Source of the DNA: Bin103 sp002238925
GTDB lineage: Bacteria; Spirochaetota; Spirochaetia; SZUA-6; Bin103
Direction: 5' to 3'
Assembly: GCA_965208065.1 (NCBI GenBank)
Contig: OZ242313.1
Span: 2,976,001 to 3,040,000 of the forward strand
Length of the DNA stretch: 64,000 bases
Below the pieces are notes generated by a model. The model searched no databases. It saw only the letters and a list, made by a program, of their open reading frames with translations, and was not told where the DNA came from. Positions 1 through 8,263 of the stretch are shown here, piece by piece. Position 1 is the stretch's first letter. Each line of letters opens with the position of its first letter. The translations under genes were made by a program, and so were the position numbers.

Positions 1-2
1 AC

Positions 3-269
3 CCGCAGGTGATGTTGCCGCCGATCCAGCTTGACTTCGGCGCGACGATGCACCAGCTCGGCAGCACGTTCTGGTACGCCTGCTCCATGAGCCTGCCCGA
101 CGGGAGTCCGTCGAAGCAGACATGGCCGGTTACCACGTGCCCGCACGGTACCCAGGATCCGATAGCCGGAAACAGGATCAGGTCGAACGGCAGCGCACGA
201 CCAGCCGGCAGACGGCTCAGAGTGCACGCCCAAGCTTCGCGCACCAAGCCCTGGCCGCGTGCGGCCTAG
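3..269 (+). CDS. C-terminal fragment of an unidentified protein (cut by window edge)
   Basis: An open frame enters from the left edge and stops with TAG at 267-269. Over the first 36 or so codons nearly every third base is G or C, which marks this as the coding frame rather than the open antisense frame. The visible peptide includes QLDFGATMHQLGSTFWYACS. Third-position bias weakens after about position 120, so the end may be degraded or the true stop may lie in another frame. I do not recognise the family. No membrane segment or known motif is visible in the fragment. It points toward the minus-strand isomerase at 303-1130 (convergent). Confidence 0.35.
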   Translation, partial: PQVMLPPIQLDFGATMHQLGSTFWYACSMSLPDGSPSKQTWPVTTCPHGTQDPIAGNRIRSNGSARPAGRRLRVHAQASRTKPWPRAA

Positions 270-302
270 CGGATAGCGCGCCGCCCACCGCTTACGCGTG
301 GC

Positions 303-1130
303 TCAGTTTGCGGCACGGTGGGCGGCGGCGAGGTTTGCGAAGCAGCGCCGTGCAACGGGCCAGGGATCGTAGCCGGGCCGTCCCCAGATCTGCCCGCTCA
401 CCTCGGCCGTAATCGGCAGGTCCAGACCGGCCGCGCGCACGGCACGGAAGTAGGCTGCCAGATCCAGTCGATCATCGCCCGGTAGCGCGAACCGTACTTC
501 GCCGTCGACCATGCGGCCATCCTTGATGTGGGCGTGCACGGCATAGCGGGCGGTGAGCTCGAGGGAGTGAGCCAGTTCGATTCCCTGCACCAGGAAGTGG
601 CTGAAGTCGAAGTTGAGACGCACGTGTGGATGGTCGACGGCTTGCATGAGCCAGTTTGCCTTTTCCGGAGTGTCCAACTCCTGGCCGATGTGAGGTTCCA
701 CCGCCAGGACACTGTTCTCCTGCGCGGCCAGCTCGCCATACCCGCGCAACCGGCTGGCCACCGCGTCTTTCGACTCGTCCCACGAACCGGCTTGCGGGCC
801 AAGGGTGGTGGTGACCACCGACGGGCAATCCTGCCACGACAGGTCGCGCGCAAGGCGGCAGGTCTGCCTGAGTTGTTCGGATTTCGCCGCCGGCTGCTCG
901 GCCGCGGCGCACAGTCCGATCAGGTTCATTACCGGCGGGGGCGGGAACCCGGCGCCTTGCAGTACGTCGCGCAGCCGTGCCCGCTGCCCGGGTCCGAAAC
1001 GCTCCGGCGCGGTCGGCCACGCCGCGCCGCAGTTGATCTCCAGCCCGTCGTAGCCGATCTCTTTGACCTGCACCACCGCATCGAACGGGTCGACGCCCTG
1101 CAGTGCGTAGGTGCTGTAGGCAATCCGCAT
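303..1130 (-). CDS. Sugar phosphate isomerase/epimerase (xylose isomerase-like TIM barrel)
   Basis: The 275-residue protein has the AP-endonuclease-2/xylose-isomerase-like TIM-barrel pattern: MRIAYSTYALQG opens strand 1, GYDGLEINCG follows as strand 2, and the metal-ligand strands are AVEPHIG, LNFDFSHF, HAHIKDG and ITAEVSG. These Glu, Asp and His residues are the usual divalent-metal ligands. Proteins of this family interconvert keto- and aldo-sugars or inositol derivatives; the substrate here is not predictable. The ATG is preceded by TAGCGT at 1137-1142, leaving only 6 nt, and there is no Shine-Dalgarno, so the mRNA may be leaderless. A second, unrelated copy of the fold sits at 32026-32874. 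Confidence 0.85.
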   Translation of the reverse strand: MRIAYSTYALQGVDPFDAVVQVKEIGYDGLEINCGAAWPTAPERFGPGQRARLRDVLQGAGFPPPPVMNLIGLCAAAEQPAAKSEQLRQTCRLARDLSWQDCPSVVTTTLGPQAGSWDESKDAVASRLRGYGELAAQENSVLAVEPHIGQELDTPEKANWLMQAVDHPHVRLNFDFSHFLVQGIELAHSLELTARYAVHAHIKDGRMVDGEVRFALPGDDRLDLAAYFRAVRAAGLDLPITAEVSGQIWGRPGYDPWPVARRCFANLAAAHRAAN

Positions 1131-1172
1131 GGGGCGACGCTAACAGACCTCGGGCATCCGCACCACCCTGGG

Positions 1173-2546
1173 CTACGGAAGCCAGTTCGGCAGGCGGCCG
1201 GTAAAGGGCGCCGCCGCCTCAGTGCCGGTCTCAGTGTCCCACAGCACGATCTCGGCCGGGGCGCCGGCGTCTTCCAGGGAGATGCGGTGAAACGCCAGGT
1301 AGCGTCCGTCGGCACTCCACTGAGCGGCGCCGTGGTCGAACGAGGGGGCGTCAGTAAGCTGCCGCGCGGGCGCCTGTTGCCCGACCAGCCACACCTGCCC
1401 GCCTCCGCGTGCCCCCGGAGCGCGCCGCAGCACCGATACCCGCTGGCCGTCCGGCGCCCAGCGCAGCGCCCACTCCTCGAAGCCGCTGTCGGTGGCGTCG
1501 AGGCTCAGTGTTGCGATGTCCAGGATTACCAGCCGGGTGCGGAAGTCGGTGTCGTCAATGTCCACGTCGGTCACCATCAGCTTGCTGGAGGTACGGTTCC
1601 AGACCGGCGGCTCGCCGGTGCGGCTGGGCACGAACGCCGAGGCGCCGTCGCTCAGGCGCACCAGGCGCACGCCGTTCTCCAGCGGCGCCACCCACGCCAG
1701 CCACTCGCCATTGGGCGCCCAGCGCGGCTCGAAGCCAACGAAGCTGGCATCGTCCAGCACCGGCCGGGCAGCGCCGCTGGCGGGATCCAGCAGGTATACG
1801 CGCGGCGGCCCGGGCAGCGTGCGCCGTGCGAACGCGATGCGGCCGCCGCCGGGCGCCCAGCGTGGTCCGAAGCAGTCGTCGCTGCCGCAGTCGAGCAGCA
1901 ACCGCCCGGCGCTGCCGTCACGCGCGACGGCGAACAGGTCATTGCCGTGCTGATCGCGTGGCGAGGAATAGGCGATGGCCGATCCATCGCCCGCCACATG
2001 GAAATCCCATACACCACCGGGTTGCTCGGTGAGCTGTTGTTCGACACCCTGCAGGATACCCTGCAGTTCGGCGGCGAACAGCTGGGCCTGTCCGTTGCGG
2101 TCTGCGCGCAGGTAGACAACGCGCGGCATGTCGGTGGTGAACTGCCAGCTCAGGGGACGCAACAGGCGCCGCCCCTGGGTGCTGGCGATGCCGGCGTCCA
2201 CGTGCACCGTGTAGGTTACGGCAGGCTGCAGCGGCTGCAACGGTCGCAACGTCACGGCACGAGCCGACCAGACCAGTTCCGCCGCGGTCTCCGGGACCAG
2301 CCGAAGGGGCACGGTGGCGGCTCTGATCGGCGGCGACACCGGCTGATCGAACACCACGCGCGGCCGGATGAGGGTGGATACCGGTTCGGCTCCCGCCTCC
2401 GGCCACACTTCCACGACGCGTACGCCCACGCGGTCGCCGATCAACCCGAGCACCGCGACGGCCAGGGCAAGAATGGCGACAACCGCCCACACCCGCCGAT
2501 CGAACCGGGTAAGGCGCGGTGTCGCAGAATCAGCAGCCACGGTCAT
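1173..2546 (-). CDS. Membrane-anchored PD40/TolB-like beta-propeller protein
   Basis: 457 residues. An N-terminal transmembrane helix (about residues 19-37, VWAVVAILALAVAVLGLIG) is followed by an Ig-like region of the Big_5 type (about 45-145, containing VVFDQPV and TVHVDAGI). A propeller of PD40 repeats comes next, recognisable by RWAPGGGRIAFA, RWAPNGEWLAWVA, RWAPDGQRVSVL and QWSADGRYLAFHR. Such proteins bind peptides or glycans outside the inner membrane; no enzymatic residues are evident. It lies 40 nt downstream of the DUF1980-like gene on the same strand and may be cotranscribed with the metal-permease module, but nothing in the sequence ties it to metal handling. Confidence 0.8.
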   Translation of the reverse strand: MTVAADSATPRLTRFDRRVWAVVAILALAVAVLGLIGDRVGVRVVEVWPEAGAEPVSTLIRPRVVFDQPVSPPIRAATVPLRLVPETAAELVWSARAVTLRPLQPLQPAVTYTVHVDAGIASTQGRRLLRPLSWQFTTDMPRVVYLRADRNGQAQLFAAELQGILQGVEQQLTEQPGGVWDFHVAGDGSAIAYSSPRDQHGNDLFAVARDGSAGRLLLDCGSDDCFGPRWAPGGGRIAFARRTLPGPPRVYLLDPASGAARPVLDDASFVGFEPRWAPNGEWLAWVAPLENGVRLVRLSDGASAFVPSRTGEPPVWNRTSSKLMVTDVDIDDTDFRTRLVILDIATLSLDATDSGFEEWALRWAPDGQRVSVLRRAPGARGGGQVWLVGQQAPARQLTDAPSFDHGAAQWSADGRYLAFHRISLEDAGAPAEIVLWDTETGTEAAAPFTGRLPNWLP

Positions 2547-2586
2547 TCCGGGACGCCGGTAAGCATTGGCCAGACACGATTCTCGA

Positions 2587-3345
2587 TCAGTAGTACAGGT
2601 AGGGCTGTGGCGGTTGCTCCGCGGCGGTTACTTCCGCACCGACCAGCACCGGCATGCGCTCGCCCAGGAAGGTCTCCACCGAGAATACCCCGGTTACCCA
2701 TACCCAGGCGTCATCTTCCAGGAATTCGGCCTCCGGCCATTGCACTGCCAAGCCGATCGGCGCCGCATCGGCGGCACAGCAACTCAGCAGAAAGCGGCTC
2801 ACCATGAAGGTTCCGGCCGGGAACCGCTCATCCCGGTACACGAACCCGCGTACGCGGGCCGAATCGCCGGCGAACCGGCTCAGGTCACCGCCGCCGACAG
2901 AATCCTGGTCGAACATCACCAGCCAGTCGAGCACCGTGCGCGGGGCATCGGTGGCGGCGAGCGCCGTGTCGGAGGTAACCGCGAGACCTGCGGTGGCCGG
3001 TACGCGTCCGATCTGCAGGCTGCGGGTGGTCATGGCGTCGGTGCCCAGCGGGCGCGGCGGAACCAGTGCCAGCAAGGTGGGAACGGCGAGCAGCGCGGCG
3101 CCCAGCCACGCCACGGGGACGCGCTCTACCGCTGCCCCGTTGCCACGCATCAGCACCGTCGTCAGCAGGGCCGCCGCCAGCAGCACCAGGCAGGCCATGG
3201 CCACCACAGTCAGCCAGCCGTAGCGTAGGTTGATGAAATAGCCGAGCGAGCCGTCCAGGTAGCGCATTGCCAGCACGCCGGCCAGCGCCAGCACCACCGC
3301 GGCGCGCATGGCCGCGGCCACGCGCCGGCTTACCATGACCTGCAT
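2587..3345 (-). CDS. TIGR03943/DUF1980-like membrane protein (YcgQ type)
   Basis: About 252 residues from the ATG at 3345. There are two or three hydrophobic helices in the first 110 residues (VVLALAGVLAMRYLDGSLGY, LTVVAMACLVLLAAALLTTV, LGAALLAVPTLLALV). A soluble C-terminal domain follows, with VRGFVYRDERFP, FMVSRFLLSCCAADA and EDDAWVWVTGVF, as in the TIGR03943 family that is paired with ArsP/YraQ-type permeases in many bacteria. The start overlaps the upstream permease stop by one base (TGATG), so translation is probably coupled. An upstream extension of this frame overlaps the permease and is not needed. The biochemical role is unknown; a metal or metalloid role is inferred from the partner. 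Confidence 0.8.
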   Translation of the reverse strand: MQVMVSRRVAAAMRAAVVLALAGVLAMRYLDGSLGYFINLRYGWLTVVAMACLVLLAAALLTTVLMRGNGAAVERVPVAWLGAALLAVPTLLALVPPRPLGTDAMTTRSLQIGRVPATAGLAVTSDTALAATDAPRTVLDWLVMFDQDSVGGGDLSRFAGDSARVRGFVYRDERFPAGTFMVSRFLLSCCAADAAPIGLAVQWPEAEFLEDDAWVWVTGVFSVETFLGERMPVLVGAEVTAAEQPPQPYLYY

Positions 3346-4484
3346 CAGAATCCCACCTGGGTGGCGAGCAGCAGGCATGCCACCAGGGTCGCACCGAGCG
3401 GCAGGACGATCAGGTAGGCCACCACGCGTGGGCGAAAGATGCTCCAGAACATCAGCGCACTCTTGATGTCGACCATCGGCCCGAATACCAGGAACGCGAG
3501 TATCGACGCCGGTGTGAAGGTGCCGACGAACGACAACGCCACGAACGCGTCGACCGTGGAGCATACCGAGATGATAAAGGCCAGCGCGCTGAGCGCCATT
3601 ACCGAACTCACCGGCGCGCTGCCGACCGCCAGGATCGCCTCACGGGGCACCAGCGCCTGCAGGGCGGCGGCGAGCAGGGAGCCGATTACCAGGTAGCGGC
3701 CCACGTCGAACAGGTCGTCGGCGGCCGCGCTGACAGCGGCACGGATGCGCCCGGACAGGCGCTCGACGGAGGCGTCCGCATGGTGATGATGACCGTGGTG
3801 ATCATGATCGTGGTGGTGATCATGATCGTGTCCGTGCCCCTGGTGCGGGTCGCCGGTGGCCGATTCTCCGCGCAATACCTCTTCCGGACGCGCGGTCCCG
3901 AACAACAGGGCGATCAGCGCCGCGATGGCGAAGCTGAGGATGAAGCGCGCCGCCAGCATCTTGCCGGCACCGAACGCGGTGAGGGTGCTGGCGAACACGA
4001 TCGGGTTCACCACCGGGGCGGCAAGCAGGAACGCCACGCCCACGCGCAGTGGCAGTCCCTTGGCGAGCAGGCGGCGCACCACCACCACGATGCCGCACTC
4101 GCACACCGGCAGCACGATGCCCAGCCCCGCGCCGGCCAGCACGGCGAGCAGCGGGTTGCGCGGAATCCATCGTGCCAGCGTCTCCGGGCGCACGAACACC
4201 TCCACGAACCCGGAGGCCAGCGTACCGAGCAGCAGGAATGGCACCGCCTCAATGAAGATGCCAAGAAAGATCGTGGTAAAGGTGTGTAACCGGTCCGGAA
4301 TCGATACGGGCGCGGCAAAGGCAGAATCAATGGAGGACTGGTTGCGGCCGACGGCCCAGATCAGTACCAGTGCCGCCACTACCAACACCGCGGCCACGAC
4401 GATCCACGGTATGCGGCGGCGGTGCCGAGTCCTGCTCGCGGGTCCCTCATGCGCCAACTCCGCGACCCGGTGCTGCGATGACAT
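3345..4484 (-). CDS. YraQ/ArsP-like permease (DUF318) with His-rich cytoplasmic loop
   Basis: 379 residues from the ATG at 4484. Eight or so transmembrane helices are visible, with the family signatures LLGTLASGFVEVF, PVCECGIVVVVRRLL, LLAAPVVNPIVFASTL and CSTVDAFVALSFVGTF. Between the two helical halves lies a loop with more than a dozen His and alternating Asp (HGHDHDHHHDHDHHGHHHH), a likely metal-binding segment. Family members include ArsP organoarsenical exporters, but most are uncharacterised. An ATG at 4493 is also in frame, but it sits inside a perfect TATAAT box (4492-4497). The second ATG at 4484 lies 7 nt past that box and fits a leaderless start. The gene is divergent from ferritin across a large inverted repeat. 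Confidence 0.85.
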   Translation of the reverse strand: MSSQHRVAELAHEGPASRTRHRRRIPWIVVAAVLVVAALVLIWAVGRNQSSIDSAFAAPVSIPDRLHTFTTIFLGIFIEAVPFLLLGTLASGFVEVFVRPETLARWIPRNPLLAVLAGAGLGIVLPVCECGIVVVVRRLLAKGLPLRVGVAFLLAAPVVNPIVFASTLTAFGAGKMLAARFILSFAIAALIALLFGTARPEEVLRGESATGDPHQGHGHDHDHHHDHDHHGHHHHADASVERLSGRIRAAVSAAADDLFDVGRYLVIGSLLAAALQALVPREAILAVGSAPVSSVMALSALAFIISVCSTVDAFVALSFVGTFTPASILAFLVFGPMVDIKSALMFWSIFRPRVVAYLIVLPLGATLVACLLLATQVGF

Positions 4485-4494
4485 CGCGCCCATT

Positions 4495-4525
4495 ATACTG
4501 CGCCGACGGTACTTCGGCGCAGTAT
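4495..4525. promoter_or_regulatory. 12-bp perfect inverted repeat, probable operator shared by permease and ferritin
   Basis: ATACTGCGCCGA at 4495-4506 and TCGGCGCAGTAT at 4514-4525 are exact reverse complements separated by 7 nt. The left arm overlaps the minus-strand TATAAT of the permease, and the right arm ends 5 nt before the plus-strand -35 box of ferritin. Because both flanking genes point away, it is not a terminator. A dimeric regulator bound here could control both directions. Regulator identity is unknown; no regulator gene adjoins. Confidence 0.75.
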
Positions 4526-4529
4526 TGTC

Positions 4530-4558
4530 TTGACCGGGTGGGTGGGCAACGGTAGGTT
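4530..4558 (+). promoter_or_regulatory. Promoter of the ferritin gene
   Basis: TTGACC at 4530-4535 and TAGGTT at 4553-4558 are separated by 17 nt. The mRNA would carry a leader of about 20 nt containing the AGGAG at 4574-4578, 6 nt before the ATG at 4585. Confidence 0.6.
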
Positions 4559-4584
4559 TGCCGATCCAGAATCAGGAGTACCAC

Positions 4585-5100
4585 ATGATTTCAGACAACA
4601 TTAGTAAGGCCCTGAACGAACAGATCACCAACGAATTCAACTCGGCGTACCGCTACCTGGCGATGTCGGCTCATTTTTCGTCGCGCAACCTGAACGGATT
4701 TGCGCATTGGTTTCGCGTCCAGTACAACGAGGAGCGCAACCACGCGCTGCGCATATTCGATCACATCATCGATCGCGGCGGAGAGGTCTCGCTGTCGCCG
4801 GTGTCCGAGCCGCCGCGTTCGTGGGAGTCGCCCACGGCGGCGTTCAGCGCGGCTCTGGAGGAGGAACGGCGCATCGCCAAGTCGATCGACGAACTGATGG
4901 AGCTGGCAATCGGCGAAAAGGACCACGCTACCCGAATCCTGCTGGACTGGTTCGTCTCCGAACAGGTGGAGGAGGAACGGGTCACCAGCGAGATCGTCGA
5001 CCAGTTGCAGATGGTGGGAGACTCCACGATTGGCCTGTTCATGATGGACGAGCGCCTGATGAACCGCTCGCCCGAGGAAGCCGACGCCGAACAGGAGTAA
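4585..5100 (+). CDS. Bacterial-type ferritin (FtnA-like)
   Basis: 171 residues, the usual length for prokaryotic ferritin. Four-helix ferritin with ferroxidase residues Glu17, Glu50 and His53 in the motifs NEFNSAYRYL and QYNEERNHALRIFDHI, matching E. coli FtnA spacing, plus EQVEEERVTSEI in the fourth helix. It oxidises Fe(II) and stores it as a mineral in a 24-subunit cytoplasmic shell. The ATG at 4585 is chosen because AGGAG lies 6 nt upstream and homology starts there; a TTG nine codons earlier is unlikely. Control is probably through the inverted repeat at 4495-4525, shared with the divergent permease. It converges on the ferric-type ABC ATPase with 27 nt between stops. Confidence 0.95.
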   Translation: MISDNISKALNEQITNEFNSAYRYLAMSAHFSSRNLNGFAHWFRVQYNEERNHALRIFDHIIDRGGEVSLSPVSEPPRSWESPTAAFSAALEEERRIAKSIDELMELAIGEKDHATRILLDWFVSEQVEEERVTSEIVDQLQMVGDSTIGLFMMDERLMNRSPEEADAEQE

Positions 5101-5127
5101 CCGGCGCCGGCGGCGGCACCGCGATGG

Positions 5128-6291
5128 TCAACGATTGCTTGCCGCGGCCTGCGCGAGGGTCACCCGGACGCGGCTGCCCGGGCGGCAGCCACAGAGCGCC
5201 GACACGTGCACGGTGAGGTCGCGGAGCCCGGAGGCGTTGTCCATCCGGACCCGGATCTCGCGGTACTCTCCCATGAACCGAACACCCTCGATGGTGCCCG
5301 CCACGCCCGGAGAATGGTCTCCCTGGTCAATCCGGAGTTGCCACGGCCGCACCGAGACGGCGTCGACTCCGGCGTACTGAAACGGCGCCGCCGCCGGAAG
5401 TTCGCCGAGCGCCGAGACCCAGGTAGCTCCCTGGCGCCACACCGGTATCAGGTTGACCGCACCGAGATAGCGAGCGACGAAGGCACTGGCTGGCCGGGTG
5501 TACAGTACCTCGGCGTCGCCGACCTGGGCGATGCGGCCGCGGTGCAGCAGCGCGATGCTGTCGGCCACCGTGAAGGCCTCGTCGCGGTCGTGAGTGACGA
5601 ATAAGGCGGTGGCGGCAGTTTCGCTCAATACCGTTCGCAGCTCGTGCAGCATGTCCCATTTCAACACCGGATCGAGGTTGTTGAACGGCTCATCGAACAG
5701 CAGCAGCGCGGGCCGCGGTGCAAGGGCGCGGCCGATCGCCGCCCGCTGCGCTTGGCCTCCCGACACCTCGTGCGGATAGCGGTCCCGCACGTCGGCGATG
5801 TGGACCAGCTCCAGGGTCTGCTCGGCGCGCCGGCGGCGTTCGCGCTCGGGCAGCTTGCGCAGTCCGAACGACACGTTCTGCAGGATCGTCAAGTGGGGCA
5901 GCAAGGCGGTGTCCTGAAACACCATGCCGACGCCGCGCTCCTCCGGCGGCGTGGTCCGCTGCGGACTGCTGAGCAGTGAGCCGGCCAGCGATATGCTGCC
6001 CGAGGTGGGCTGCTCGAAGCCCGCCACCATGCGCAACAGCGTGGTCTTGCCGCTGCCGCTTTCGCCGAGCAGCGCCAGCACGGCGCCGCGGCCGAGCTCC
6101 AGCGATACCATGCGCAGGGCGGGCCGGGGATTGCCGGGAAAGTACTTGGACACCTCAGACAGGCGCAGGTGGGGGCCGGCCTCCGCTACGGGCGATTCGT
6201 GGTGCGTTGGCGTTGGCGGTAGCGGCGGCGTGCGAAGACGGTGCCTTGCGGCCCGGCGCCTGCCGTTCGGTGCGGGACTGGAGTTGCGCAT
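5128..6291 (-). CDS. ABC transporter ATP-binding protein, ferric iron/spermidine (FbpC/PotA) type
   Basis: 387 residues. The Walker A motif is GESGSGKTT, the Q-loop is MVFQDTALLPHLTI, the signature is VSGGQAQRAAIGRAL, Walker B is LLLFDEP, and the H-loop is VTHDRDEA. A C-terminal TOBE-like domain follows (about residues 280-380). The first 35 residues are a Pro/Arg-rich tail not found in most family members; a GTG at 6189 is an alternative start just before the conserved fold. It lies 26 nt downstream of the two-module permease at 6318-8114, so the two form one importer. Fe(III) is the most likely substrate given permease type and nearby ferritin, but thiamine or a sulfonate cannot be excluded. 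Confidence 0.9.
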   Translation of the reverse strand: MRNSSPAPNGRRRAARHRLRTPPLPPTPTHHESPVAEAGPHLRLSEVSKYFPGNPRPALRMVSLELGRGAVLALLGESGSGKTTLLRMVAGFEQPTSGSISLAGSLLSSPQRTTPPEERGVGMVFQDTALLPHLTILQNVSFGLRKLPERERRRRAEQTLELVHIADVRDRYPHEVSGGQAQRAAIGRALAPRPALLLFDEPFNNLDPVLKWDMLHELRTVLSETAATALFVTHDRDEAFTVADSIALLHRGRIAQVGDAEVLYTRPASAFVARYLGAVNLIPVWRQGATWVSALGELPAAAPFQYAGVDAVSVRPWQLRIDQGDHSPGVAGTIEGVRFMGEYREIRVRMDNASGLRDLTVHVSALCGCRPGSRVRVTLAQAAASNR

Positions 6292-6317
6292 TGAATGCCG
6301 CGAACCGCGAGCGCCGC

Positions 6318-8114
6318 TCAGGTAGTCGCGCGCGCCTTCATGTGGGCCGATGCCACGCGCTGCAGAACGAATACCGGGATCATCCCTATCGCCACGATCA
6401 ACAACGCGGGAACGGCTGCCTCCTGCATCATCTCGTTGCCCGCCATACGGAATACCCGGGTTGCCAGAGTTTCCAGGTTGAACGGACGCAGAATCATGGT
6501 AAGCGGCAACTCCTTGAGCATGTCGACCATCAGCAGGACGACGGCGCCGATCAGCGCGGGCCGCAAGCCCGGCAGCGCCACGTGCAGCAATGCGTGCCGC
6601 GGCCGCATGCCGGAAGATCGCGCCACCTCGTCGAACCGGTTGGTGACGCCACAGAAGCCGGAGTCGATCGCGTGATATCCGACACCGAAGAAGCGCACCA
6701 CGTAGCCGGCGAGCAACGCCAACGAAGTGCCGGTAATGATGAGGCCGGGAGACACCCCGAACAGCAGCCGCGAAGCGCCGATAATGCGATGATCGACCCA
6801 GCTGTAGGCGGTTGCGATGCCCACTGCGAGAACCGCCGCCGGTATCGCGTATCCGGAGGTGGCCAGGCGAGCGGTGGCGCTGACCAGGGGCCCCCGGCGA
6901 ACGCGGGCGGCATAGGCCACCAGGGTTGCCAGGATCACGATTGCCAACGAGGCGGTGCCGGCAAGGCCGACCGTGCTCACCAGGTAGCGCATCAGGTTCA
7001 GGTTGCCGGCCCGCCCGTTACCGGCGCCGTCCACCGCCCACCAGCAGAGTTGGGCGACCGGCAGCACGAACCCGAGGACGACTGGAATCGCACACCAACC
7101 GGCGGTCAGCAACGCGTTGCGTCCGTTCAGTCTGACGCGAGGAATCGGGCGATGCAGCACGCTCGGCGCGTGGTAACGCGCACGATTGCGCTGCCAGCGC
7201 TCGAGCGCCATGATCATCGCGACGACCAGCAGCAGCACGGCCGCCAAGCTGACGGCAGCCTCCACGCTGCCCAGTGCGAACCAGGAGCGGAAGATGCCGA
7301 TGGTCAGAGTATCGACTCCGAAGAAGTGCGAGGCGCCATATTCGCCGAGCGTCTCCATGGCCACCAGGCCGACGCCGGCCACGATGCCGGGACGGGCGAG
7401 CGGGAGTACGGCGTGGCGGAACGCCTCCAGCACACCGTAGCCGTGACAGCGCGCAATCTCCATGACGGCAGCGCTCTGCCGGGCGAACACAGCGCGCGAG
7501 GTCAGATATGCATAGGGATAGAGCGTGACGGTGAGCACGAAGCTCAACCCGGCGAAGGTCTGTACGTCGAGGGTCGGATAGCTGCCGGGTGCCATCGCCA
7601 GCCAGCGGCGGAACAGCAGTTGCGCAGGCCCGGTGTATTCGAACATGCCGGCGTACGAAATCGCGGCAATATAGGTAGGCAGCGCCAGCGGGAGCACCAG
7701 GAGCCAGCTCAAGGCGCGCCGGCCGGGAAATTCGAATGCCGTGGTAAGCCAGGCAGTGCTGACTCCGACGAGCGCCGTCAGGGCGCCCACCACGGTAACC
7801 AATCCAACCGTGTTGGCTACGTAGCGCAGCAGCACCGTTTGCGCCAGATGGCGCACTTCGGGGCTCGACAAGGCGCCGAGATGGGCGCCGACGACAACCA
7901 GCGGGACGCCGATCAGCACCGCCAGGATGCCTGGCGCCACCAGCCACAGCCGGGAGATCGTTTGCACGGCCGTTGCGCTGACGCGACGCAACCGCCAGCC
8001 CTTCGACCACGGCGTGCGCAGCCACATCGCGCGCAGACGCTGCTGCCAGGCCAGAACTCTCTCGCCGGAATCGGCGAGATGTACCAAGTGCCCGCGCCCG
8101 GCAAAGTCAGTCAT
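6318..8114 (-). CDS. FbpB/ThiP-type ABC permease with two fused transport modules
   Basis: 598 residues with about 12 transmembrane helices in two repeated halves, each ending in an EAA coupling loop (first half ARCHGYGVLEAFRHAVLPLA; second half ARSSGMRPRHALLHVALPGL). This fused architecture is characteristic of FbpB, ThiP and related importers. The ATG at 8114 is followed by a cytoplasmic N-terminus of about 60 residues. The ATPase follows within 26 nt. A periplasmic binding protein, normally encoded first in such operons, is absent here: the upstream neighbour is a GH32-like hydrolase. The system may use a binding protein encoded elsewhere. A promoter with a palindrome in its spacer lies about 75-105 nt upstream. 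Confidence 0.9.
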   Translation of the reverse strand: MTDFAGRGHLVHLADSGERVLAWQQRLRAMWLRTPWSKGWRLRRVSATAVQTISRLWLVAPGILAVLIGVPLVVVGAHLGALSSPEVRHLAQTVLLRYVANTVGLVTVVGALTALVGVSTAWLTTAFEFPGRRALSWLLVLPLALPTYIAAISYAGMFEYTGPAQLLFRRWLAMAPGSYPTLDVQTFAGLSFVLTVTLYPYAYLTSRAVFARQSAAVMEIARCHGYGVLEAFRHAVLPLARPGIVAGVGLVAMETLGEYGASHFFGVDTLTIGIFRSWFALGSVEAAVSLAAVLLLVVAMIMALERWQRNRARYHAPSVLHRPIPRVRLNGRNALLTAGWCAIPVVLGFVLPVAQLCWWAVDGAGNGRAGNLNLMRYLVSTVGLAGTASLAIVILATLVAYAARVRRGPLVSATARLATSGYAIPAAVLAVGIATAYSWVDHRIIGASRLLFGVSPGLIITGTSLALLAGYVVRFFGVGYHAIDSGFCGVTNRFDEVARSSGMRPRHALLHVALPGLRPALIGAVVLLMVDMLKELPLTMILRPFNLETLATRVFRMAGNEMMQEAAVPALLIVAIGMIPVFVLQRVASAHMKARATT

Positions 8115-8188
8115 GACGTCGCCGGCCCCGGCCGCGCACTATCCGCATCGCAGAATTCATCCACCTTTGGAAGCGTAACCTGGCTAAG

Positions 8189-8217
8189 TGTATCTAAAGG
8201 TAGATTAACCCTGTCAA
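8189..8217 (-). promoter_or_regulatory. Promoter of the ferric-type ABC operon, with a palindrome in the spacer
   Basis: On the minus strand TTGACA (8217-8212) and GATACA (8194-8189) are separated by 17 nt in a locally AT-rich stretch. Within the spacer and -10 box, ATCTA at 8192-8196 and TAGAT at 8201-8205 form an inverted repeat with 4 nt between arms, a plausible repressor site. It does not match the Fur consensus well. Confidence 0.5.
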
Positions 8218-8263
8218 GCGGAATGTACGAGAATCGCGAACTTTTTTCGCCGGAAGCGCTCCG

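Noticed and set aside
528..2807. 759-codon plus-strand open frame
   Set aside because: It lies opposite two well-supported minus-strand genes, crosses their intergenic gap, and its peptide is Arg/Gln-rich without domain signatures.
3780..3840. Short GAT/GGT repeats resembling a microsatellite
   Set aside because: They are simply the His/Asp codons (CAC, GAC) of the permease loop read on the opposite strand.
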